From positions 1,293,501 through 1,357,500 of the forward strand of contig JAEMWC010000011.1 of assembly GCA_016490735.1 (NCBI GenBank): a stretch of 64,000 bases of DNA, in the 5' to 3' direction. The DNA is from Pachyseris speciosa (taxonomy: Eukaryota > Cnidaria > Anthozoa > Scleractinia > Pachyseridae). The notes under the pieces were generated by a model. That model saw only the letters and a list, made by a program, of their open reading frames with translations. It did no database searches and was not told the origin of the DNA. Shown piece by piece: positions 22,630-33,400 of this stretch. Positions within the stretch are counted from its first letter, which is position 1, and each line of letters begins with the position of its first letter. The translations under genes were made by a program, and so were the position numbers.

Positions 22630-25624
22630 TCAGAGCTCTCCACTTGGGAAATGCTGAATAAATATGCTGTTGTGGTGTTTCTGGAAGAGTTTAAGCCTTT
22701 CCTCTTTTTCCTTCAGAGACATGTGCAGGTTATCAATAATGAAAGTTATCAACTTGGAAAGAGTTTGGTTTGTTGTGAAGTGTTGCTGTTGTCTGTATTC
22801 TGTGACAGACAGCTGTTGACATAATCTAGACAACACAGGTGGACACATTCCTCTTTCCGCATAAGAAAGCCTTCTTCTGAAAAGTTCTTTGAGGGGAGCT
22901 GGAGTGTTAAACATCTGTTGTTGGTGCTTCACCATCAAAGAAACCAATTGCTGGCCAGCACCCTGAGAATGAGAATAATAATATTATATCTAATGAGATC
23001 TAAATTTTCTTTCACTTGTGACAAGTAATACTGGTGTTACAGTTGAACCAAAATAGAGCGCTTTTCAATTGAGTGTTGTAAAACCAAAACCAAAGCCATT
23101 ACTCTGACCAATCACAACAGATGCAAACAGAGCAATGAGCCAATCAGAATACGAAGCAATTGCGTGTAGCTGGCGAAAAGCACAGGAAAATACACATGTG
23201 CAAGTCATGATTGTTTTTGGTTTCGCTTCTCATTGGTTGAGAAAGCTGCGCAAGTTTTCCTGGCCAATTACAAAGCGAAGTAATACAAAACCAAAGCAAT
23301 ACGAGAATTACTTTCGACACTCAATTGAAAACCACTCTATATTGCACCCCTACAATCATTGACGGTTTTACTTGGGAAGGTTGACCATCCCATGGAGTTT
23401 AATATGTGCCTGTCACTAAGACAACAACCTGCTTCTAGTAATCTCAGCAGGTTGTTTTTCTTTGTTATTGGGACCTGACTAAAAGTGACTTTGGGGGAAT
23501 AAAACTTGCTCATCTTGAACTGGCTGCATAGCAGCTAGTACAAATGGCACCATGACTATTGGTGATTGGTGCATTTCATCTTGACAAAGACCAGCAGTAA
23601 GGAGTCAAATGTCAACATTCACATCAAAAGGACTACTTATCCTGAGTTAAAAAATCAAAGCCACATGTATCATTAGATAATATTTTGACACTAAAACCTG
23701 ACTTATTTCCTCAGTCAATAAAGATACAGGGACACCCACCTTATTTTGAATCTCCTTTGGTAAGATTGCACTTGTGAACTTCTTGATGATGAATCTTCCA
23801 TTACCAGTGTCCACAGATCTCCCAATAAAGTTCAGCAATTTTCTGAGGTGCTTTCTTTGGCTCGTTGGAAGCATCAAGGCCAACAGTGGCAGACAGGAAA
23901 CAACTTTGGAGCAATCATTAGGCAGTACACATAGCATGCCATCCACCAAGTCTGTCAGGTTTGAGGGGATAAGTGAATCTACAAGTGACCCATAATATTC
24001 CAGCAGAAGCTGTTGGATCCCTGCTTCCTTGATATTCATCGCATTCAAATAGCTCGTGTCTGCTAGCTGTGGCAAAGGGAATTCTTGCTGCAGGTGAATG
24101 CAATCCATTCCTGCTGTGATCCAAATATCACATGATTCTGAGCTGTCAATATTTGTTTTGCTTTGAGAGCTCTTATCCCAAGCTCCTACAGCATTATTCG
24201 ATATAACTATCACTCCCATTCCATCATCAGTTGATGGTGGGGCCAATATGTCTTCCAGGAACTGAATCTCAGTGAGCCGAAGCAGTTCAGAAAGGGCCAC
24301 TTCAAACCATACTTCACTGATAATGCCTCCTTGATCAGCTGAATCAGACAGCATGGCCATCTTGTTCTTTCTGTAGAGAAGAGAGAAGACAAAACTTACT
24401 AGATCATTAGATTATCATCCTCCATACACAATTTGAGTCAACCTTCACCGGTCCCTCATAAACTTGTTCATTTGTGAGCATGCTACCAAGGGCAGATTGA
24501 TTGATTTAAACGCTTCTCATCTATGTATCAGATGTATGACAGGATAGAACCCGTACGGCCGCTTAATTGCAGAGGTAAGTCAATTGCACACTGACGAAAG
24601 ACTTATTACTAATTGTTTTTCTCTGTATGTATTAAACATTCTTCCTTGAATTTGCCAGCTGTCCGTGGATGCGAGCTGCGATTCTCAGTTTATTACCAGA
24701 GAACAAGACTGACTGAGTGAAATTAGCTCACATAAAATTTCACGACAAATGAGCTTGAATTCAGGAATCCAGTTATCCCGTATGGGAGGCTACATAATTA
24801 TAACTGCATAGCTTCGATTCTAAGAGATGTTCGGATGCCTGCCCACATGATTACGCCGGGTATTAAAGAGTGGAGAAGAAGAATGGGCAACAGATGGCTG
24901 AGAATATGCAATAAAAGCAACTAATGGAGCAAATATTCGGACATAAAATCAATACTTTCACAATTAGTTTTCACAGTAAATGAATTCTTAATTACCTCAA
25001 TCCCAAACTAGCATCTAAACTGAGTCGTCTCTGTTTCTTTGATGCTTCTTGTGTGCGCGTGTTGTTAGCACCTTCAGGCGATTGTGTGGCCTCTGACATC
25101 AACAAATCAGCAAATTTCTTTTGCGCCTTGGGTGTAAAAATCAACGACTTTCTTCGGCTTATTCCTTTGTCCCTTTGAAATAGAAGACTTCTCCTTCGGC
25201 TAATGTTCCTTTCGCTATGACAAGGCGATGAAGTGGGAAGATAGAACGCGCCATCAGAGGACGAAAATCTGTACAACCTGTTACCATCCTCAAAGCTACA
25301 GTTCCTTGGCTTGTTGTTGTCCATGGTTACGCTTTCGATGACTCGTTTCTCGAGCAAAATCTGACAAAGGCATCTCATCTGGTTTCTATTGGCGTCTTGA
25401 GACAAATGGGGATTGCTTTGTACATAAGTATGGAGAACCTCTACAATATCACCGCCTCGAAAGCAATTTTCGTAATATTGAAATTTCCACCTCCTTCGAC
25501 GCTGATCGACATTCGATCGCAGATGCTCGATGAGTTCGTTCCAGATTTTTGTTGCCTTGAAAGGTTCGCGAGCCAGATCATCGCCCTTGTTTTGCGGGAA
25601 GTTCAATTTCTTGCACTCAGCCAT
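22630..25624 (-). CDS. DEPDC7: DEP domain-containing protein, DEPDC7/DEPDC4 type
   Basis: Three exons on the minus strand, 25624-24996, 24370-23740 and 22962-22630, join in phase and give a complete protein of 530 residues, close to the 511 of human DEPDC7. The DEP domain (residues about 24-120) has the family pattern: KIWNELIEHL, a basic RRRRWKF run, NCFRGGDIVEVL, and a closing NRLYRF. Such domains bind membranes or GPCR/small-GTPase regulators. The second exon carries the DEPDC7-type helical region (EVWFEVALSELLRL, LLEYYGSL, RKHLRKLLNFIGR). The last exon ends FIQHF, like the FIEHF near the vertebrate C-terminus. Three RRxS motifs lie between DEP and helical parts (S146, S160, S202). The start ATG at 25622-25624 is in a short 5' region that runs into an inverted-repeat element. 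DEPDC4 is the main alternative name. Molecular role of the family is poorly known. Confidence 0.85.
23053..23340. mobile_element. MITE in DEPDC7-like intron 2 (288 bp)
   Basis: Ends ATAGAGCGCTTTTCAATTGA and TCAATTGAAAACCACTCTAT are inverted repeats. The interior has inverted CCAAAACCAAAGCCATTACT-like tracts and CCAATCA boxes. No coding capacity. Confidence 0.75.
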
Positions 25625-25788
25625 GAGTAAATGTCACGTTATCTAATGTCCATCTATTATCATTAGTGTAGCTACCTAAAGATAAGAATCTTCACGGCGG
25701 GCAGTAGACTCGCATTTGAATCAACCGCCAACCCAGCAAAGCGTGACGTCACATCTAATCTTTACCCGGTATGGACGGGGAGTCGAGG

Positions 25789-26122
25789 GGTGCTTACCAT
25801 TTGTCAGAAAAATCCGGAAATTTCGGTTTGAAGTCAAATGGTAAGGTAATTTTCCGGAAAATCTTTTCGGAAATTGTGGACAACCTCCAGAGGTAGTCCT
25901 TTTTTCCCGTTCGGAACGGAACTTCGGAAAATTGCTTTCCATTTGACCGAACCGTTCCGTTTCCAGGTCCTTTTGGGCCAGAAGGAGTGAGTGCGCATGA
26001 CGGAATGCCTTGCAGTAAATGGTAAGCTCCAATCTCATCCGGTTAGTTGGTAAATTCGGAAAATCGCTTACCATTATTCAATGGTCATTCCATCCGGATT
26101 TTTCTGACAAATGGTAAGCACC
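25789..26122. mobile_element. Inverted-repeat element 165 bp upstream of the DEPDC7-like start
   Basis: Left end GGTGCTTACCATTTGTCAGA mirrors right end TCTGACAAATGGTAAGCACC; the match extends to a CCGG about 28 bases in. CGAGG flanks both sides (25784-25788 and 26123-26127), a likely 5-bp target duplication; GAG as a 3-bp duplication is the alternative. Internal CCGGAAA-like motifs repeat. Confidence 0.8.
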
Positions 26123-26223
26123 CGAGGCATACCGAAAACTTCCGCTTACAACAAAAACAACACAAAGCGGTTATGAACATGGGAAGCAATGCATTTTATG
26201 AAATCTGACTTGCCGTTTCGTAT

Positions 26224-27970
26224 GTGGCAACATGCATTTTCAAAAGTAACCGTTATGACATGAAAAATACTGTTGACACTTTTATTCCATGGAAGATGAC
26301 CAAAGCTAAATCCTCCTTACCTTGGGTGACCAAGGCCATCAAACGTCAAATGAGAAAAAGGGATAAATTACATTCGCTAGCCACTCACTCGAACAACCCT
26401 TCGATTAAAGCATCATACAGAAAACAGCGAAATAAAGTTGTGGATATGCTTCGGTCCTCACATTCTGACTATGTCAACAATGAGATTGGAGGGAGCTTGG
26501 ATTCAAACCCAAAACGGTTTTGGAATTATGTCAAGTCTTGTAAATCTGAATCCATGGGGGTTCCAACACTTCAACAAAGTTACGATTCCGGTAGACTACC
26601 TGACGACTGGTCAAAGGCCTTGATTACACCATTATATAAGAAGGGTGGCAAGCAAGATCCAAAAAATTACAGGCCCATTTCTTTGACTTGCATATGTTGC
26701 AAGATTATGGAGCACATAGTACTTAGCCACGTTCACAAGCACCTGTCCACAAATAACATCCTTTGCAAACACCAACATGGCTTTAGGTCTAGACTGTCTT
26801 GTGAAACGTAACTGGTCTCAGCCATTCATGAGTGGGCTTCCATTCTTAACATCAAGGGCCAAGCTGATGTTATCCAATTGGACTTCAGCAAGGCCTTCGA
26901 CAAAGTATCCCATTCAAAGCTCTTACATAAGTTAAGTTACTATGGTATTCAAGGTCAAACCTTATTGTGGATTAAGGGTTTCTTATGCAACCGCTCCCAA
27001 ATTGTCAGTGTAAATAGTGTGAACTCTACCCCGTGCAAGGTCATCTCAGGTGTTCCACAAGGGTCTGTCTTAGGCCCCACGCTTTTCTTGATGTATATAA
27101 ATGACTTCGTGGGTGATATCAAGTCCAATATTAGGCTCTTTGCTGATGACACCATTATGTACCGACAGGTTGTATCGCCTGCGGATCACCTTATTCTTCA
27201 ACAAGACCTCGACAGACTAACTTCATGGGCCTGTCTTTGGCAGATGGAGTTTAATGTGAAGAAATGCTACCACATTTCCTTGACCAACAAGCGAGCTATT
27301 GTCATGCTACCATATTACATGCATGGTCAGGCCTTGGAACATGTAACCTCCTATGATTATCTGGGTGTTAGATTAACGAGCAAGTTAAATTGGAAAGAAC
27401 ACTGTGATAGAATTTCCAACAAAGCCAATAGGTCTCTTGGACTGGTTAAGCGAACCTTAAAACCGTGTAATCCTGAAGTCAAGGAAACAGCCTACAAAGC
27501 ACTTATTCGACCTTTACTAGAATATGCAAGTGCTACCTGGAATCCGCACACAAACAGGGACACTGAAACTATCGAAAAAGTCCAGCGGCGGGCTGCTCGT
27601 TTTGTTGCGCATGATTACAAGAGATCTACAAACTCACAAGATCTTGTAAATCAACTTGGTTGGGACTCCTTGGAATCCAGACGTTTGCTGGCCTAAGTGA
27701 CTCTTCTTCAAAATCAAAAACAATCTCATAGATCTCGAATTCCCATCTTCTATCCAACCAGCTCCTAGATCAAGGATCCAACATGCCGCTATGCTCCAGC
27801 CCTACCCAAGTGTTTTGGCGTGCAGTTATTCTCCGTTTGTACGAACTGTTCGGGTATGGAACAAACTGTCAACTCAAACAGTCCAAGCTAAGACAATCAC
27901 TTCTTTTAAGTCACTAGCTATGCGGGACATCCAGAACATGAAGACCCCGAACCACCTGAAAAGACTTTGA
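26224..27970 (+). pseudogene. Non-LTR retrotransposon (LINE) reverse transcriptase, inactivated
   Basis: Encodes reverse-transcriptase pieces of the CR1/L2/Jockey kind: NYRPISLTCICCKIMEH, FSKAFDKVSH, SGVPQGSVLGP, catalytic FADD, YLGVRL and a C-terminal RRAARFV part. It is broken in several ways. The endonuclease and 5' end are absent. About a hundred residues are missing between GVPTLQ and the GRLPDDW motif. A TAA at about 26809 interrupts the frame before the FSKAFD motif, and a stop plus frameshift near 27695 separates the last segment, which ends at a TGA at 27968-27970. A short stem (TCTCCCA/TGGGAG) follows near 28050-28080. Confidence 0.9.
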
Positions 27971-28099
27971 ACTATTTGCTTTCGCTGTTTCTTTTGGTCT
28001 TTATATTTTCATTGTGGATTATTGTTTTTATTTGAATTCGTTATTTTATATCTCCCAGTGTTAGCCTACCTATTTGGGAGTATAAGTTCGAAGTCCAAG

Positions 28100-29387
28100 T
28101 ACTTATATTTAAAAAGAAATTGCTAGTGATCTGGATATATAGCAGTGACATACTACTAAAGTGACAGCTTGTCACTGGTAAGATTAGCGTTTAAAGTCGG
28201 ATTCAATTCTTGTATAAGCAAGGTTTCTTTTATCTTGCAATGGTAATCAGTTTTTCCTGACGCGAGAATTTCAAAAAAATGAAATAAAAATTTTCAAGTA
28301 AATCGTCTTTATAAGAGAATAAAGGACACAAATGCAAATGTGATAGCGCGAGTAAAAAGAGAAAACGCGTCACTTCCGGTTGCGGTCTGTGGCTCAAAAA
28401 CGCAGGTGCAGACAGTGGAATGTATGGAACGTAAAAATTGATTTTCACACATAGTCTCTATTTGATTTATGAACGCTCCAGCTAAAATTAAGGTAGCGCG
28501 CGCGAAAGAACCACTACGTCAGATGAAGAGTTTCTTTTGTTCTGAGTCGTTGCCATGGTTTCTGTTTCCTTGGTTTGGCAACAAAAATCCAAACAAAAGG
28601 AAATGTTTATCAAACGGGTGTGTCAGTAAAGAAGTTATTTCAAAAATACACTACTACTGCTTTTAATGTAAACAAAAGCAGTTGTGGGGATTGAGGACCA
28701 GGTATCGATATTCTCTTGATACGAAAAAAAAATAGGCTTCAGTTAAAATAACGAATTTTTAGAACGCGCCCTAAACTGTTGCAGAGCTTTCGTCAAGTGA
28801 AAAACTAACGCGGAGGGGATTCGTAATCCAACAACCCTGTCTTACCTTCCTTGCCTGTATTTCTAGATTCAAATGAAGTTCCCAACAATGTATTATAAAA
28901 CCGAGACTAAAAAACCCGTTGTCATCGTGTCACGAATGACTTTCTCCACTGATCACGGAAGCGACGCGACTAAACTCGTGCCCTATACACAACGAAGTGA
29001 AAAACCCTTCGCGTCATAAAGGCAAATCAGAACGTTAAACTTGCACGCGCTCAATATATTAATCGCTCATTAGGGTGTAGTGTTGATAAAAACGCGCGAC
29101 TCCCAAAGCAACGTCGACGAGAAAATTTTGCAAAACAAGTCACAGAATGTATCACTGCACCGCACGTCGCGGCGAAGTGGCGAAAAGTAGAAAACTGATC
29201 TCCTTTCTCCTAGCGAAAAGAGGATGTGAAACTCGCAATTTTATTCACAGCTTGCCTCTAGAAAAGATGTTGTGTTGCATCTTGCAAGTCAAAATTGCCT
29301 CATGTATTCGAAGGTCTAACTGTAGTGGAGACTTGAAAACACCGGCTAACAAAAGGAGGCAGCAGCCTTCAGTAGCTCTTTATTGGC

Positions 29388-29434
<47 letters not shown>

Positions 29435-29880
29435 CAATCTATTCTGATGGAACTGGCATCAATGCGTCCAGTACGCTTCTCAAAAATGTATACACGTATT
29501 TTTAATCAGACTTAACGTTGTCGGATAGCCAATCAAGATATTACCGCCCCTAGCCAGTTCAAGGGTGTCAGAGAAGTAGTCTCCTTATAAGGGGGAGGAG
29601 CGTTGCGTCACTTGCGTGCCGAGTCAAAGAACGGCAGCGTGGGAGACTAGAGTAGTTGGGGCTAGCGAAACAAATTGAGACGAGGAAAGACTGAAAAAGA
29701 AAGGGACTAGGGAAGGGAAAACGAGAATTTGTTACAGAGGATAACTTTCAGTATGCAAGTTCCTGAAAGCCTGGAAGAGTCTAATTACTGTACTGCCCAA
29801 ATCTACAGATTCTTGTGGTCAGGTGGATCAACTAAAATAACCACACCTCAAATGGTTTAAATTCTTACAGATGGTATCTG
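28100..29880. other. Intergenic DNA, no recognised gene
   Basis: AT-rich with some CpG-containing patches (28330-28520, 28900-29180, 29550-29700) that might be promoter-like, plus a (TTTA)n run at 29388-29434. Open frames here lack family resemblance and are probably chance. Confidence 0.5.
29388..29434 (+). repeat. (TTTA)n microsatellite
   Basis: About twelve TTTA units. Confidence 0.95.
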
Positions 29881-29891
29881 TACCCTCTTAA

Positions 29892-30274
29892 AGGGGCAGT
29901 GTCACGCTATTGTACCATCACTTTAAAAAGCTTAAAACTGCCAATGCATCAGTGGAAACCTTAAAATAATGGTCTAGTTTTGTTACCAAAGACTGTAGTA
30001 CTGCATTGACACCATAAACATTTGTATTCCGTGTAAGATGACGAGGATGGAAATGGATTGAAATTTGAAAAAACTTGCCAGTTTTTTCAAAATTTCAAGC
30101 TATGCATTGAAAAATCACCCAAAAAATTATTATGGTTAGCTCTTCTTGCTAAAATTTCAGTGGAATTCATCTTGTTGATTCTGTAGCAACATTTTTTGCA
30201 CGATAACAGATAAAAGGCAGTAATTTTGGCAGAATTGAACCAAAAACAGCAAAAATCCCGGTGACAGTGCTCCT
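29892..30274. mobile_element. TTAA-flanked MITE D (383 bp)
   Basis: Begins AGGGGCAGTGTCACG, ends CGGTGACAGTGCTCCT, with TTAA at 29888-29891 and 30275-30278. It lies 165 bases past the stop codon of the APH-type kinase gene, so it may contribute to its 3' UTR. Confidence 0.8.
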
Positions 30275-30438
30275 TTAAGTACCAAAATCAAGCGACGCAT
30301 GAATCGACCAGGCTTTTTAGCTGACGTCACCCGGTCGCCACCGGTCTCGTGATGCTGAGTCTGGTAATAAAAACACGTTATCACGTTTCTTCGGCGAGTA
30401 GTATTTAAAAAGAGATTGATTCAGTACGCGTTTTTAAG

Positions 30439-33400
30439 CTACTGTCCTTGCGTGGTGTCATTATCAAGGACCGTGAGCGAGTTCCCTGCTGCCAGATCCT
30501 CCAAATATCCCATGTGAGAGTGAACAGCTCTTTCAAAATACGGTAACCGCGTCACCGAGTGTGTTATAGTCTTCAGCGAAAGCTGATGCAGAGCGTAAAT
30601 GCAGCACACCGCATTAAAAACGTCCATAAACTGAGTTGAATCAAAAGTTCTCCCGCTAAACTTTTCCAGTTGTCCTCGGTAAAACCTGACAAAGTTTGTT
30701 CGTGTCGCGACGTCAGTTTTTGCCGGAAGCACAAAGGCAAGGAATTCAACCACGTCATGTTGTGGTGCGTGAACTGTCGCCATCTCCCAGTCGTAGATGC
30801 AGGAGAGTCGGTACATTTTGTTGTTCGTGATGAAGAGGTTGCTTGAGTTGTCTTCTCCAGCATTTTGCTTGCGGAGACATACATTTCTTGGAGTGAAATC
30901 ATAATGTACTAAAGTCTGAGGGAAGGAGTCGATAATTTGCCACAGTCGATCCAGGTTGTCAATAAAACTGCTAACAAGTCTCGTCCTGGAAAAAGAAAAA
31001 AAACGGAAAAATTAAAATTTATCATCATCATTATTATTCCTCCGCACCAAGCGGGGCATACGGCCTCCTAAGTGGTTTCCGTGACCAGCAGAGGCTCTTG
31101 GGAATCTCCCAGCCTCCACCCCACACTGGGATGTGTGTGAGGGAAGACCACAGCACCCGGAACTACGTTCCATACTCTTTTCTATATTTAATTGTGCGGT
31201 CCTTTCAAGTCCCTTTAAGTTTTGAGTGTGATATGAAGGTGAAGGAGACAAAACCAGTGGCTTAATGTCACTGAGTAATGACGCGATCATCTGAACTGAG
31301 GCAGCTGTTGATCACACGGCCAGCATGATCTCACCAATTATTTTAAGACCCTGGTTTGTGGTCCGCCGTGGGTTTGAGCCAGCGAACTCCCGCTCAGCAG
31401 TGCGGTGCTCAAACCGGGCGATTCGTTTGTTTGACAAGTATGATAAGATGGAAAATTAATTGTCGAACGTTTAAGGGACCGTTCATTTTTTATGAGAGAG
31501 GGGGGCTGGTGGGATTTGGGGGGGGGGGCACTCGAAAAAAATTGGCTTGAAAGGGGGGGCCAGCCGAAAAAAAATGAAGGAAAGGGGGGGGGGGGGTCAG
31601 ACGAAAAAATTAGATTAAGAATAGGATAAGAGATGTTTACAAATGGAAGAAAAATTGTGCTCTTTTATTTATAACAAATATGCTAAAACAGTTCCAGGGT
31701 AAGAAGAAAACTTCTCAACAGCTTTTATATTTTATAAGGACAGTGAACATACCATAATAACAGTCTTGAATAGCAACAACTTTCTTTTCATTCATAAAAA
31801 TGTTGTTGTCAAGCTCATATAATTAAAACCAATAATTTGAGTCCTGAATTGGAACTAACCTTGTTACCAGAGCTTTTCTCTGAGAAATTTAATGGGAGGG
31901 GCATGAAACTACTACGAGGTGTCCCCTTCCTCATTTTCGACGTTCTCTTCGATCTCGTTGTCGCTGTGTTCCTCTTCTTCCTCTTCTTCGTCGTTTTCTT
32001 CTTCCTCTTTGTTCGTGTCTCCGACGTTTGAGCTATAATCTTCAGGATGCAGGAAGCAATACATCCTGTTTCTTACTTCTGGCTTAAGGTTGGTAATAAG
32101 CCTGCTTTGTGCCGCGTTGCTGAAGTAGCTTGATTGCAGTAGGTGAGCGATGAATGCTGCATCCCGTGTTAGCAACAATGCTGCTACATCTTCAACGTTT
32201 ATGCACGCTTCCGGAATTGTCATGGAGGGAGGATAAAGAAAACAATTGGGAAGCTCTTTTGCAAGGGGATTTGCAACGCAGATATAATACACGCGTAGGA
32301 CGTTGTTTTCAAACCGTTTGCATTTTCTGCCCTTTGATTTCTTACGGTTTTGTTTTAATTTTCTTTTTTTTGACACACAGTGTCCTGTTAAGCCCTTGAA
32401 GACCTGGTCAAAGGTCTCCTTCTTTTTTTCGAGGTTTTCTAATTCCCCTGAAACCTTGAGCTGCTAGGAAAGACTCATAGTTACTTCCAGAAAATAGAGA
32501 AGTTTATTAACGAACATTATGAGGAGGGTGAGAACTACAGGGAGTTTCTGAAGTTTTCTTGTGGAGTAAAGGTAGGACAAGTTTGTTCTTTTTGTTGTGA
32601 ATGGACTGGACCACCTATAGGGAGATGCCCTAAACCATTTCCTGATCATGCCTGCCTTCCACAGTACCACTACCTTCCTTATCAGCAGACTCCAAATGAG
32701 GGGCGTGATCCAGACGATTGGCGACCAAGAGTCCAGTTGAAAAAGGCACATGCCAGTGGTAGCAGTGGTAGTTTTGTCTGACCCAGAGAGCGTAGCTAGA
32801 TTTGGAGACAAATTCATTGTGAAACCAAAGTTTGTGGTTGAATATCTCCAGCATCTTGAGGTCATAGAGTTAAAAAATAAAAAGAAGAGACTGGCGGAAA
32901 GGGCAAGGGAAAGTAGGGAGGCAAGAGAAAAGTCCTATGATGATTATCATTGGGCTACTTTGTGCGAAGATGCCGCCAAGCTAAAAAAGCTCAGTGTGCC
33001 AGAATTGAACAAATACTTACAACATCATGGGCTATTAAAACAGCATCAGAAGAGCAGCAAGAATGACAAAGTGAAGACAATTATGGGACACTTCCTGCAG
33101 ATGAATACTCTCAGAACAGGTCAAGCCGAAGTGAGAGGCAGCAATGAACCAGGACAACTAGACAGCAGTGGTGAAAGCAGTGAAGGAGAAGAAACTGATG
33201 ATGATTACAAGAGTGATGCCCCTGACTCTGAAGACGACTCAAATGATGTCGTTCTTGCTTTTATCGCCTCAGACGAGGAATATGTAGACGAGCGGCCAGC
33301 TACAACACGCTCAGGACGAGCAGTAACAAGAAGAGCTGAAATTGACTTTTCATTCTTTTGAGCGAGGATTTGTTAAAAACAGATTACGTGAAATGTAACA

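Noticed and set aside
25721..26074. 117-codon minus-strand frame
   Set aside because: Lies almost wholly inside an inverted-repeat element, with no family resemblance.
29147..29515. 122-codon frame ending in an Ile-Tyr-Leu repeat
   Set aside because: The end is a translation of the (TTTA)n microsatellite; the start lacks family resemblance.
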